Positions 31,967 through 41,176 of a DNA stretch of 64,000 nucleotides are shown piece after piece. Positions within the stretch are counted from its first letter, which is position 1. Every line of letters begins with the position of its first letter. Location: the NCBI RefSeq assembly GCF_037969875.1, contig NZ_CP150218.1, forward strand, positions 806,001 through 870,000, in the 5' to 3' direction. The notes under the pieces were generated by a model. It was not told the DNA's origin, made no database searches, and saw nothing but the letters and a program-made list of their open reading frames with translations. Both the position numbers and the translations under genes were made by a program. This DNA comes from Paenibacillus sp. FSL R7-0337 (lineage in GTDB: Bacteria; Bacillota; Bacilli; Paenibacillales; Paenibacillaceae).

Positions 31967-33307
31967 CTACAATACAACCCCATCCCGCTTCAGCTGCTCC
32001 TGCAGCTGCGGAATATCGAGCGCCTGCGGCTTCACCCCTGCGGCAGCCGCGAGCGCTGCTGCTGTTCCGGCCGCCTGGCCCGTTGCCATGCAGCTTGGTG
32101 TCAGCCGGGTCGTGGCCAATGCTTCGTGCGAAGTCGAGATGCATCTGCCTGCGGCCAGCAGATTGGACACATTAGCCGATAGAAGGCAGCCGTAGGGAAT
32201 ATCGTACGCGCCGTCTCCGGCGATGAAGGAGGCCGTGACCCCCTTGCCGGACGGATCGTGAATGTCGATCGGGTAGCCGCTGCGGGCAATGACATCACTG
32301 AACTTCCGGCCTTCTACGACATCTTCTTGGGTCAGCTGGTAATAGCCTTTGATCCGCCGTGATTCGCGGATGCCAATCTGCGGCGCTACCGCTGAGATTG
32401 AGGCCCGTTCGAAGCCCGGAATGTCGCGCTTCAGGAACTCGGCCATAAGCAGCACCTGCTTGCGGCCCTCCTGTTCGGCCAAGGTCAGATCCTCTGCACT
32501 CGTTGCGTCCAGACCCTGAACGCGGGTACAGTTGATCAGCACCTCGTCGTCTGCCGGACCGGCAAAGAACAATACCTGGTCACGGTTAATCGGCACCTCG
32601 GCCCGCTTCCATTGCGAGTAGAACCCGCTTACCCCGGTCAGCGGCAGGTCCGGCAGCTCGGCGATCGGCGTTTTGCTGTAGAACTCCTCGGGATGACTGA
32701 TCATATATGCTTTGACCTTATGCAAATCAACGCCGCGCATTCTGAACTTCATCGTCATCGGCTGGGAACGGTTATCCCCCTCCCGGCCCTGCAGCGTTTC
32801 GGCCCCGGACAGCTTGGCTACGTCGGCATCTCCGCTGCAATCCACGAAGATACGCCCCGTAACAGGCGTGCGTCCAGATTTGTTAGTCACGACGACATGT
32901 TCAATGACGCCGTCACGGGTCATCACCTCATCCACAAAGCTGTGCAGCAGCAGCTTCACCCCGGCTTCGCGCAGCATATCTGTAGCTACCACCTGATAAA
33001 TCTCAGGATGGTACGGCGTCAGCGTATGCACGAAGCCGACCGTATCCCGCAGATGGCCCGGCGAACCGCCGCTGGCCTGCAGCCGGTCTACAATTTCCTG
33101 GGCGATGCCCTTAATGACCTGTTCACCTGAGTCTGTGTGAAAGGTCATCCAAGGATAGACCATAGCAGCGGTAGACATTCCGCCCACGAACCCGTATCGT
33201 TCAATGAGCACCGTCTGCGCCCCCAGCCGTCCGGCGGCAATAGCCGCCGTGATTCCTGCCGGGCCTCCCCCTACAACAACGACCTCTGCCTCTATTGCAG
33301 GATTCAT
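31967..33307 (-). CDS. FAD-dependent oxidoreductase
   Basis: 446 residues of the FAD_oxidored group. N-terminal dinucleotide motif VVVGGGPAGITAAIAAGRLGAQTVLIE, then FVGGMSTAAMVYPWM, FVDCSGDADVAKLSGA, and LLAAGRCISTSHEALATTRLTPSCMATGQAAGTAAALA near the C-terminus. These enzymes often sit in glycan or polyol catabolic loci; the substrate is unknown. Last gene of the YesMN-ABC cluster, 41 bases after the permease gene, so co-transcription is likely. Confidence 0.85.
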   Translation of the reverse strand: MNPAIEAEVVVVGGGPAGITAAIAAGRLGAQTVLIERYGFVGGMSTAAMVYPWMTFHTDSGEQVIKGIAQEIVDRLQASGGSPGHLRDTVGFVHTLTPYHPEIYQVVATDMLREAGVKLLLHSFVDEVMTRDGVIEHVVVTNKSGRTPVTGRIFVDCSGDADVAKLSGAETLQGREGDNRSQPMTMKFRMRGVDLHKVKAYMISHPEEFYSKTPIAELPDLPLTGVSGFYSQWKRAEVPINRDQVLFFAGPADDEVLINCTRVQGLDATSAEDLTLAEQEGRKQVLLMAEFLKRDIPGFERASISAVAPQIGIRESRRIKGYYQLTQEDVVEGRKFSDVIARSGYPIDIHDPSGKGVTASFIAGDGAYDIPYGCLLSANVSNLLAAGRCISTSHEALATTRLTPSCMATGQAAGTAAALAAAAGVKPQALDIPQLQEQLKRDGVVL

Positions 33308-33348
33308 ATCATCTACTCCTCTCTGGTATGTTATTCCTTCCTGGTATG

Positions 33349-34197
33349 CTATTCCTTCAGCCCCGTCATAGCTACGCCCTCGATGAACCGCTTCTGCGCC
33401 AGGAAGAAAACGATCAGCAGCGGCACGGTTGCCATGACGGTGGCGCTCATCAGATAATGCCAGGAAGTGCCCACTTCATCTGTAAACAACGATAATCCCA
33501 GCGGCAAGGTCATCAGCTCACGCGTATTAATGAAAATAAGCGGGTCGAAGAATTCATTCCAGATGGACACGAACGTGAAAATCGTCAGTGTTGCCATCCC
33601 GGGACGGGCAATCGGCAGCATGATTTTCCAGTAAATGCGGAACCGGCTGCAGCCGTCGATCATCGCCGCTTCCTCAAGCTCCGTGGGTACAGTGATGAAA
33701 AATTGGCGCATGACGAAGATCCCGAACACACCGCTTGCGCCGAAGATCGGCAACAGAATCAACGGCAGATGCGTGTCAATCCAGCCCAGGTCGCGCATGA
33801 ACAGGAACATCGGGATCGCCGTCACTTCATGCGGGATCATCATGGCACTGAGCAGCACCAGAAATACGGCATTTCTTCCGGTGAAGGGAATCTTGGCAAA
33901 CGCATAACCGGCCAGCGAAGCGAAAAACACTGTTCCCGCCACGACGACAAATGAGATATAGATGCTGTTAAAATAGAAGCGGTGAAACGGGATCAGCGTA
34001 AAGACATCCACATAATTCTGAAACTGAAATACCGGCGGAATCAGCTGCGGCGGGTAGGTGAAAATATCCTGCGGCCGTTTGAAGGAAGTAGACAGCATCC
34101 ACAGAAACGGAATAAGCATAATCAGCGATACCGCCGTTAATGCAGCATACACTCCTGCTACAGACCACTTTTTGCCGGCGCTAGGCATCGCTCTCAT
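33349..34197 (-). CDS. carbohydrate ABC transporter permease (MalG/AraQ type)
   Basis: 282 residues with six membrane helices and the EAA loop ELEEAAMIDGCSRFRIYWKIMLPIARPG that docks the ATPase. Pairs with the permease encoded just upstream, whose end it overlaps by 17 bases. No ATPase gene is present, so a shared MsmX-type ATPase is expected, as for most sugar importers of this class. Confidence 0.92.
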   Translation of the reverse strand: MRAMPSAGKKWSVAGVYAALTAVSLIMLIPFLWMLSTSFKRPQDIFTYPPQLIPPVFQFQNYVDVFTLIPFHRFYFNSIYISFVVVAGTVFFASLAGYAFAKIPFTGRNAVFLVLLSAMMIPHEVTAIPMFLFMRDLGWIDTHLPLILLPIFGASGVFGIFVMRQFFITVPTELEEAAMIDGCSRFRIYWKIMLPIARPGMATLTIFTFVSIWNEFFDPLIFINTRELMTLPLGLSLFTDEVGTSWHYLMSATVMATVPLLIVFFLAQKRFIEGVAMTGLKE

Positions 34198-35107
34198 TGA
34201 ATACCCACCTCTTTCGCAGCTGCCACTGCAGCAGAGTCAAGATCAACACCACAAAGAACAACACAAATGCAAGCGCCGAAGCGTAGCCCATCTGGAACAG
34301 CTTGAACGCTTTTTCCCAGATGTAATAGACCAGTACCTTGGTGCTGTTACTCGGCCCGCCCTGGGTCATCACATAGATCTGGCCGAACACCTTCAGCGAG
34401 CCAATTACGGTCATCACCACGGTCAGAAATACGGTTGGCGTAATCATGGGAAGGGTCACGTTGAAAAAGGTTTTGGTCTTGCCTGCCCCGTCCAGCTCAG
34501 CCGCCTCGTAGAGCGAACGCGATACCTGCTGGATGGCAGCGATGAATAATACCATATTTAGGCCCACATTCTTCAGTACACTTGTCACAATAACGGCTGG
34601 CATCGCCAGTCTCTCGTCATACAGCCAAGCTGCCCCTTTAATGTTGAAGAGCATCAAGAGCTGATTGATCAACCCGGAATCGGTGGCAAACATGTACTTC
34701 CAGACGATGGACCAGACGATCAGCGAAGTCATTACGGGAACGAAGATCGCGGTACGGAAGATGCCGATGCCCTTCAGGCTTCGGGATAACAGCAGCGCCA
34801 GCATCAGAGCCAGCACAATGTTAAACGGCACCAGACCCAGAGTGAAATAAGCCGTATTGCCGAAGACCTTCCAGAACAGCGGGTCCACCGCAATATCCTT
34901 GTAATTATCCAGACCGACGAACCGGTGCTCGCCAAGCAGCGGCCAGTCATTTAGACTCATATAGAGCGCTTTCCCCATTGGAAATAACAATAATAACGTG
35001 AAACCAAGCAGCATTGGCGATATAAAAAGCCATCCGGTCACCTGTGCCTCGCGGGCAAGCGGACCCTTGTTTCGTCTCTTGAGCTTTCTGTTCATGCCGG
35101 AATTCAC
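34181..35107 (-). CDS. sugar ABC transporter permease (MalF/UgpA type)
   Basis: 308 residues, six membrane helices, with the EAA loop SLYEAAELDGAGKTKTFFNVTLPMITPT. The annotated start is GTG 35107; an ATG at 35095 preceded by GGTGA is also possible. It forms the transmembrane pair with the next gene and imports an unidentified carbohydrate delivered by the lipoprotein encoded at 35893. Confidence 0.92.
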   Translation of the reverse strand: MNSGMNRKLKRRNKGPLAREAQVTGWLFISPMLLGFTLLLLFPMGKALYMSLNDWPLLGEHRFVGLDNYKDIAVDPLFWKVFGNTAYFTLGLVPFNIVLALMLALLLSRSLKGIGIFRTAIFVPVMTSLIVWSIVWKYMFATDSGLINQLLMLFNIKGAAWLYDERLAMPAVIVTSVLKNVGLNMVLFIAAIQQVSRSLYEAAELDGAGKTKTFFNVTLPMITPTVFLTVVMTVIGSLKVFGQIYVMTQGGPSNSTKVLVYYIWEKAFKLFQMGYASALAFVLFFVVLILTLLQWQLRKRWVFNESDA

Positions 35108-35113
35108 CGCCCC

Positions 35114-35806
35114 CTAGCTCAATTTGTCTATGGCACCACGGAACGAGCTAACCGCACGCCGCAGCTCATCTTCTGTCTTGCCCGTCACCACTGCACCTAA
35201 CATGATCGCTTTCACTCCCGCGCGCTGCAAGGACGGTACATCTCCTGTAACCAGCTTACGCTGGGAAGGCACCAGGACGGGAAGACCGGAATGGTCGGCC
35301 AAATACCGGTATTTCAGCAGATCTGCGAAGCTAAGACCCGTCCCGTATTCGCTGCCAGGTACAATCGAAGCTTCAAGCGCTGTGATCCCGAACTGCGCCC
35401 CTTCCCGGACCTGACTGAGATCATAGGTGTCATTAATGGCAAAGGTCCGGTCCAAGCTGTGATCCTCCAGCATAAAGGACGGCAGATGATGGGCATAGAT
35501 CGAATAGAAATCGAACCCGAGCGGAGCAAGCCGCCTAATCTCTTCTTCCGACACACCCCCTAAGCTGCCTGAGGGCACTACCCCAAAGGGACCGTCAAAG
35601 GTAGAGCGGATCTCGCTAAAAATATCTTCATAGCCCTCAAGCGGACCGAAATGCGTACCGCTGGCCCGGTGGCCGACATTAAAATGAACCTTCAAAGCAT
35701 CGGCGCCTTCCTCAAGCGCTGCCTTTGCCAGTCTTATATCATTGGCAGGAAGGCTGATGATCAAGGACAGGCCGCTTTGCTCCAATCTGCGCTTCAATTT
35801 ACCCAT
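35114..35806 (-). CDS. TIM-barrel protein of unknown function, 230 aa
   Basis: Predicted phosphate-binding beta/alpha barrel, resembling KDPG-aldolase, NanE or IGPS-type folds without matching one of them: LSLIISLPANDIRLAKAALEEGADALKVHFNVG, FGVVPSGS, FDFYSIYAHHLP, ITALEASIVPGSEYG, GLPVLVPSQRKLVTGDVPSLQRAGVKAIMLGAVVTGK. It sits inside the transporter operon between binding-protein and permease genes, so it probably acts on the imported compound or its derivative. No catalytic residue can be assigned with confidence. Confidence 0.7.
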   Translation of the reverse strand: MGKLKRRLEQSGLSLIISLPANDIRLAKAALEEGADALKVHFNVGHRASGTHFGPLEGYEDIFSEIRSTFDGPFGVVPSGSLGGVSEEEIRRLAPLGFDFYSIYAHHLPSFMLEDHSLDRTFAINDTYDLSQVREGAQFGITALEASIVPGSEYGTGLSFADLLKYRYLADHSGLPVLVPSQRKLVTGDVPSLQRAGVKAIMLGAVVTGKTEDELRRAVSSFRGAIDKLS

Positions 35807-35830
35807 TGTATTTCGCTCCCCATTTCGGGC

Positions 35831-35879
35831 GGTCCGTCAAGCCGGACGCTGCACTCTGTTGAACGCCGGTTGACGGACC
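35831..35879 (-). other. strong intra-operon hairpin after the solute-binding protein gene
   Basis: GGTCCGTCAA-g-CCGG pairs with CCGG-TTGACGGACC, 14 pairs, no U-tract. Placed just after the binding-protein stop, it probably protects that upstream mRNA from decay, raising its level over the permeases. Confidence 0.65.
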
Positions 35880-35892
35880 CTTGCCCGGAGTC

Positions 35893-37182
35893 TTATTTCA
35901 AAATAGCCTCGACATCGCTCTGCATCTTCGCCATATTGTCCTTGGCGGACGCGGATTGGCCGAACAGGCGGTCAAAGCCTTGCAGCACAGCATTGTCGAT
36001 ATCCTGCCAGCGGATGTGGCCTGGAATGATGCGCGCCTTCGGCATTTCATCGATAACAGCTTGCACGATGTGCTCGGCTGGCGGGTTGTTCGGCTGATTC
36101 AGGAACGCATCGGAACTCAGCACCGATGTGCGCGGAGGTACGAAATAAGTGGAAGTCGCCTCAATGCCTGACTGGCTGGCGAACAGCTTGAGCAGTTTTT
36201 TGGCTTCCTCCGGATGCTTGCTGTCCTTGAACAGCGTATAGCCTGCTTGGCCCAGCATCGGAACACTGCCTGCGGAGCCGGACGGCATCGGTGCAATGCT
36301 CCATTCAAACCCTTTAATGTCACGCGCTTTCGAGACATAGCTGTAGTTGTCGAAGAACATTCCCAGATTCCCCGCATCGAAGCTGATCTGCTCGCCTGCT
36401 TTCGGGTGGGATTCGTCCTTATACATCATCCGCTCCAGCAGCTCCAGGGTCTCCACGCCGTACTGGTCGTTCCAGGTGAAAGCGGTCAGATCCTCATTGA
36501 ACGGGCCGCTTCCATAAGACCAGGCGTACGAAGACAGAATGGCCCAGGTCTTCCAGTCACGGAAGAAGTTCGCGCCATATACCCGGCCCCCAGCGTCTTT
36601 GACAGCAATTGCTTTGGCGGATTCCTCGAAGGTCTTCCAGGTCCATTTCCCTTCGGAGGCCAGTGTATTCGGGTCGGTCAGGTTCGCCTTATCGAACAGC
36701 GTCTTGTTGTAGAACATGACCACCGGCGGTGTCGAGAACGGCAGGCCAAGCAATTGATCCCCGTCCCGGAACAAATCTAGCGTGCTCGGAATATAATCAT
36801 CCAGGTTAAAGGAAGCATCGTCTTTGAAGGAGGAGACATCCGCCAGAATCCCGTTGGCCTTGAACTGCGGGATCATCCGCTCCGATACCCAGGCGATATC
36901 CGGAAGGGATTTCCCTGCGGCCAGCACGGATATTTTCTGCTGATAATCCGTGAATGGCACCGAATCCATGGTCACCTTAATGCCCGGATTATCTGCTTCA
37001 AATTGGCTGATCAGCTTGTTGTACACATCCATATGCCCTTGATTGCCCCACATCAGAAACTTTAACTCCACATCTCCCTGTTTCCCGGGACTCTCAGCAT
37101 TTCCGCTTGCTGTGGGCTTGGCACAACCTGCCGTTAAACCCAGCAGCATGGCTGAAAGAAGCACTGCTCCTGCTTTTTTCAT
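35893..37182 (-). CDS. extracellular sugar-binding lipoprotein (family 1 SBP)
   Basis: 429 residues. Signal peptide with lipobox LLGLTAGC (Cys 20) anchors it outside the membrane. Mature part is a family-1 binding protein: DVELKFLMWGNQGHMDVYNKLISQFEADNPGIKVTM, LAAGKSLPDIAWVS, PFSTPPVVMFYNKTLFDKANL, LFASQSG. The start is set at ATG 37182 (MKKAGAV) with AAAGGGGG upstream; the frame is open to 37260. Delivers the unknown carbohydrate to the two permeases encoded downstream. Confidence 0.93.
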   Translation of the reverse strand: MKKAGAVLLSAMLLGLTAGCAKPTASGNAESPGKQGDVELKFLMWGNQGHMDVYNKLISQFEADNPGIKVTMDSVPFTDYQQKISVLAAGKSLPDIAWVSERMIPQFKANGILADVSSFKDDASFNLDDYIPSTLDLFRDGDQLLGLPFSTPPVVMFYNKTLFDKANLTDPNTLASEGKWTWKTFEESAKAIAVKDAGGRVYGANFFRDWKTWAILSSYAWSYGSGPFNEDLTAFTWNDQYGVETLELLERMMYKDESHPKAGEQISFDAGNLGMFFDNYSYVSKARDIKGFEWSIAPMPSGSAGSVPMLGQAGYTLFKDSKHPEEAKKLLKLFASQSGIEATSTYFVPPRTSVLSSDAFLNQPNNPPAEHIVQAVIDEMPKARIIPGHIRWQDIDNAVLQGFDRLFGQSASAKDNMAKMQSDVEAILK

Positions 37183-37313
37183 GAATATCCCCCTTTGATA
37201 TGTTAGTTTTAATGACTCTTTTAGTATAAAGGAGACGTATCCGGTGTAGAAATCATCCAAAATACAGGAATGGTTCGTTATATTTATGTTTTTACGTCAG
37301 ATTAACTAACATT

Positions 37314-38084
37314 TCATTCTTGACTATTAAATTGATTGCGGTATTCTCCACCCGTCATCCCCGTCTGCTGCTTGAACACCAGCATGAAATGCTTCGGGCT
37401 TTGATGGCCGGATAGCCGGGCGACATCATAAATTTTGAGCTGGGTATGGCTGAGCAGCCATTTCGCACGTTCCATCCGGGAATCGGTTACATAGTCTGAA
37501 TAATTGCTGCCCGCCTCCCCCTTGAACAGCTGGCTCAGATACGTAGCGTTCAGATTGACATGGGAAGCTACCGTCTGCAGCCGCAGATCACCGTCAATAT
37601 GCAGTCTGACATATTCCTTAACATCCCGTATGATCTTGCGCGTATCTCCCCCGCTCTCCACCCGCAGCGGGTCTGGCGTATGTTCCAGGGAAGATATGCC
37701 ATGACGCTTATCGAGCAGCAACCGTGCTTTTTCCATCACACTAACCAGTTCATGACGTTCTACCGGCTTTAACAGGTAATGAAGAACGCCGTATTCAATG
37801 GCTTTTTGGGCGTATTTGAATTCGCCGTATCCACTCACGATGATGACGAGCAGCCCGGGATACATCGACTTCACCTTTTCGGCCAGCGCCAGCCCGTCCA
37901 TTTCCTTCATACGGATATCGGTAATCATTACGTCCGGCAGCTCAGACTTTAAGTACAGCAGCGCTTCCCGTCCACCCGGCATTTCAGCCGTCACCTCGAA
38001 AAAGGGCACCGACCGGCTAATCAGCTCACGCATCCCTTGTCTAATTACGATTTCGTCCTCTACGAGCAGCACTTTATACATCAT
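37314..38084 (-). CDS. response regulator, YesN/AraC type
   Basis: 256 residues: receiver domain (phospho-acceptor Asp in DVMITDIRMKEMDG, about residue 56, switch Lys in YLLKPVE) and a C-terminal AraC/XylS double helix-turn-helix (VKEYVRLHIDGDLRLQTVASHVNLNATYLSQLFK...HQSPKHFMLVFKQQTGM). Its start overlaps the end of the kinase gene by 11 bases. It is expected to activate the sugar transporter genes that follow. Confidence 0.94.
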   Translation of the reverse strand: MMYKVLLVEDEIVIRQGMRELISRSVPFFEVTAEMPGGREALLYLKSELPDVMITDIRMKEMDGLALAEKVKSMYPGLLVIIVSGYGEFKYAQKAIEYGVLHYLLKPVERHELVSVMEKARLLLDKRHGISSLEHTPDPLRVESGGDTRKIIRDVKEYVRLHIDGDLRLQTVASHVNLNATYLSQLFKGEAGSNYSDYVTDSRMERAKWLLSHTQLKIYDVARLSGHQSPKHFMLVFKQQTGMTGGEYRNQFNSQE

Positions 38085-39903
38085 CTTCTCCCCCTGATTC
38101 CGGTATCGTTATTGTAATGGTCACGGCCAGCCCTTGCCCCGGACTTCCGTCAACCGTGAGACTCCCGCCTTCCCCGTACAGCAGCTTGATCCGCTGGCCG
38201 ATATTGCGCAGCCCCAGACTCTCCTCCTCGCTGCGTCTAAGTGAATTCATGGAGGGATCTTGTTCGATCTCCCGGTTCAGCGCCGTGAGTGCCTCCTCCT
38301 CTAAGCCGTTCCCGTCGTCGCGGACCGTAATTAATAGCTCGTTGTCAAAACGCAGCGCTGACACCCAGATCGTCCCTTCTTCGCGCTCCGCGATCCCATG
38401 CTCGATGGCGTTCTCCACCAGCGGCTGAATCGTGAGCTTCGGTATGCGCAAATGCAGTACTTCTTCTTCAATCTCGTTATGCACCGTCAGCTTCCCGCCG
38501 AAACGAATCTGCTGGATACGCACATAGGAGTCTACGAACGCAATCTCCTCTCCCAGTGATACGAGCCGGCCGGCCTTGTCAATGGTATAGCGAAGCAGCT
38601 TGCCCAGTGCGGATACCATATCCGATACCTCATCATGCCTGCGCTGCACGGCCATCATATTGATCGATTCCAGCGTATTATAGATAAAATGCGGGTTGAT
38701 CTGACTCTGCAGGGCGGACAGCTCTGCCTCCTTTTCCCGGAGGCGGGTCACAAGCACCTCATGAAACAGGCGGTTGATTTCGTCCATCATCTTGTTGAAC
38801 CCGCGCCCTAGCTGCCCGAATTCATCTCCCCCAAGCGGACTGACCCGCTTGTTGAAATCTCCCCGCTCCACCCTGGACATATTACTCTTGAGCTCCACCA
38901 GCGGGAGGGTAATCCGGTACGATACCGCATAAGCGAGCAGCAGCACCGTCACCAGGCAAAAGAGGGCAAGCCATAACGTGAAAATCATCATCGCGCGTGA
39001 TTCCTTCAGCATGACTCCAATGGGGGTCAGACCGATGATGGAAAGGCCCGAATACGGGGACTTATGGCTGATAAACAAATAATCTGTACCTCCCAGCCTC
39101 TCCCGCTCCCCGCCATGCAACTCATTGATCCGCCCGGAGCCCATAAGCTTGCCGTAGGCCGACTGCCCGTTATCCGGCTTTTGCTCATACAGCAGCCGCT
39201 GATCTCCATCAATGATCATCAGATTCGTGGACTCTTCAATCTTCAGCTTCGCAAAAACAGAGCCGAAGGCCGATTGCTTAGCGTCAATAAGGATGTAACC
39301 CAGACGCCTTAGCGTCCTGGGTTCCTTGATAACCCTGGCTACCGAAATATAAGATGAAGGGTCGGTTCCGGCATAATAAGACGGACGATGCGGAGGAAGA
39401 ATGATCCACTCGCCGTCCGACCGCGTAAGGGCGCTGAACCATTCGTCATGCCTGGCATCCCACGAGGTGTTGACCGCAAGCGGTTCTACATTGGAGAACA
39501 GGGTTCCGCTGTTGCTCAGCAGGTGAATGCCCCGGATTTCCGGTCGGTCATAGGCCTGTGCAGAAGTATATAGCTTCATTTTCTGATAATCGTCAGACAG
39601 CGCCCATGTGCCTGAGCCCATAGGACCATCATATTTAGCCAGAATAGATAAGACCTGCTCGTCATACAATGGCATCAGCGACAACCGCTCCAGATCCTTC
39701 AGCAGCCTATCCAGATTGGCGTTGGCCTGTCCGGCGACATCTACCGTATATTGCTTTGTTTTCTCGTTCAAGGTGGAGGAGAAATGACGGTACGTCACCA
39801 TCCCCTGTACACTTAACGGCAGCAGCGTCAGCATGGTGAACAAGAGCAGCAGTCTGGTGCGCATTTTACTTCTTCTCAACCGTAGGATCAGCCCTTGCAG
39901 CAT
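38074..39903 (-). CDS. sensor histidine kinase, YesM type
   Basis: 609 residues: N-terminal membrane helix, extracellular dCache-like sensor (about 45-295), second helix (LWLALFCLVTVLLLAYAV), HAMP, His_kinase domain (QINPHFIYNTLESINMMA) and ATPase domain (TIQPLVENAIEHGI, VRDDGNGL, GLGLRNIGQRIKLLYG). ATG at 39903 with AAAAGGAGG upstream is preferred to 39936. It senses an extracellular sugar or binding-protein signal and phosphorylates the overlapping YesN-like regulator. Confidence 0.93.
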   Translation of the reverse strand: MLQGLILRLRRSKMRTRLLLLFTMLTLLPLSVQGMVTYRHFSSTLNEKTKQYTVDVAGQANANLDRLLKDLERLSLMPLYDEQVLSILAKYDGPMGSGTWALSDDYQKMKLYTSAQAYDRPEIRGIHLLSNSGTLFSNVEPLAVNTSWDARHDEWFSALTRSDGEWIILPPHRPSYYAGTDPSSYISVARVIKEPRTLRRLGYILIDAKQSAFGSVFAKLKIEESTNLMIIDGDQRLLYEQKPDNGQSAYGKLMGSGRINELHGGERERLGGTDYLFISHKSPYSGLSIIGLTPIGVMLKESRAMMIFTLWLALFCLVTVLLLAYAVSYRITLPLVELKSNMSRVERGDFNKRVSPLGGDEFGQLGRGFNKMMDEINRLFHEVLVTRLREKEAELSALQSQINPHFIYNTLESINMMAVQRRHDEVSDMVSALGKLLRYTIDKAGRLVSLGEEIAFVDSYVRIQQIRFGGKLTVHNEIEEEVLHLRIPKLTIQPLVENAIEHGIAEREEGTIWVSALRFDNELLITVRDDGNGLEEEALTALNREIEQDPSMNSLRRSEEESLGLRNIGQRIKLLYGEGGSLTVDGSPGQGLAVTITITIPESGGEDDV

Positions 39904-40024
39904 CTCAAGTCCTCCTTTTGTTAAGTAAGCTGACATCTAAACCTCTGTACAGTTTATCGTATAATGTTCTGTAATTGAATTCTATCCTCTTATGTTTGGA
40001 AAAGGTACGGTTCAACAAAGTCAA

Positions 40025-40063
40025 TAAACCCCAAACCTGCTGACACGCAAGGTCTGGGGTTTA
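40025..40063. terminator. terminator hairpin beside dif-like site c
   Basis: TAAACCCCAAACCT pairs with AGGTCTGGGGTTTA, serving the WYL gene on the minus strand. Homologous to 31757-31796. Confidence 0.75.
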
Positions 40064-40089
40064 ATATTGTTACTCTTAGATCGCTAAAT

Positions 40090-40117
40090 AGTTAACATAA
40101 TATTGTTTATGTCACCT
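40090..40117 (-). repeat. dif-like 28-bp site c
   Basis: Minus strand: left arm AGGTGACATAA, centre ACAATA, right arm TTATGTTAACT. The left arm encodes the last codons and the TAA stop of the WYL regulator gene. Confidence 0.78.
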
Positions 40118-41078
40118 GACTGCAATTATACATTTTATCCCACATTCGTACTTGATTGCTGACATACTCTCTCAGCTCCAGCGGTCCCACAATTTCAGCA
40201 TGAACCAATAGCGGCAGCACCCTCGCACAGGCCGAGCTATAATCATACATATTCACCGTTACAAGCCTTGCTTCTCCATCAGATTGGGTATTCATGACCT
40301 CCAGTCCCTGCAATATCTGCTCATTCTTAACGCGAGTACGGATGACCACCGGATAGAACTCCCGCGCTCTGCTGGTCTGAACGAAGGCTTGCTCTGCTTG
40401 ACTCCAGTATGCCTGGAGAGAGAACTGCTCAGGGATGGCATAGGTCTCGTCCAATAAAGTAACGGCAGTGAACCGTTCGCATTTGAATGTCCGCAGATCC
40501 CCGGCGCGCTCGCAATAGGCGGCAAGATACCACTCCCCCTGCTTCGCGATGAGTCCATAGGGCTGCAGCTTCCGCAGTGATTTCTCCCCATTCACCTTAA
40601 GATAATCTGCCGTAATCTTCAGCTCCCGCCACACCGCAGTGCGCAGAGTCTCAAGATATGGCACTGTTGCCTGACCGCTCCACCACGGCGTAGCATCGAA
40701 CAGGAACCGGCGCTGCGCGGTACGTATATCCTCCTGGTAAGGTGCGGGCAAACTTGCTTCCAGCTTCAAAAGCACACTCTTGAGCAGCAGACTCGTCTCT
40801 CCTGAACCGCTGGCCGGCATGCCCATCCCTGTCAAAAAGAGCTGGACCACCTCTTCCCCATGCAGCCTCCGCAGATTGACCGTATAGCCTTCCATGAGCG
40901 AAATCCCGCCGTTCGGCCCGGTGGCCGACACAAGTGGAAGGCCCGATTCCGCCAGGACATCAATATCCCTGTAGATCGAACGGACAGAGGTTTCCAGTGC
41001 TTCGGCCAGCTCCTTGGCCTTCATTTTGCCCCGGGATTCAAGCAGTAAAAGTATAGCAATCAGTCGGTGCAGCCGCAT
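40107..41078 (-). CDS. WYL-domain transcriptional regulator (YafY type)
   Basis: 323 residues: N-terminal HTH_11 (MRLHRLIAILLLLESRGKMKAKELAEALETSVRSIYRDI) and central WYL domain (about 145-225; LQPYGLIAKQGEWYLAAYCERAGDLRTFKCERF), plus a C-terminal WCX extension. It is divergent from the Gfo/Idh/MocA gene and probably controls it. The last three codons and stop lie inside dif-like site c, so its present C-terminus may have been set by recombination there. Confidence 0.9.
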   Translation of the reverse strand: MRLHRLIAILLLLESRGKMKAKELAEALETSVRSIYRDIDVLAESGLPLVSATGPNGGISLMEGYTVNLRRLHGEEVVQLFLTGMGMPASGSGETSLLLKSVLLKLEASLPAPYQEDIRTAQRRFLFDATPWWSGQATVPYLETLRTAVWRELKITADYLKVNGEKSLRKLQPYGLIAKQGEWYLAAYCERAGDLRTFKCERFTAVTLLDETYAIPEQFSLQAYWSQAEQAFVQTSRAREFYPVVIRTRVKNEQILQGLEVMNTQSDGEARLVTVNMYDYSSACARVLPLLVHAEIVGPLELREYVSNQVRMWDKMYNCSQVT

Positions 41079-41176
41079 GTGTCTCCCCCAATTCTCATAA
41101 TTCGTCTATTCTTGCCACTCTGTTGTCAACAATAGGGCGTTAAGATGAATGTATCAAATGTAAGGAGCTGCTGCAA

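Noticed and set aside
31848-32144. 98-codon minus-strand frame overlapping the end of the FAD-oxidoreductase gene
   Set aside because: No ribosome binding site, lies in an alternate frame of a well-supported gene and has unusual composition.
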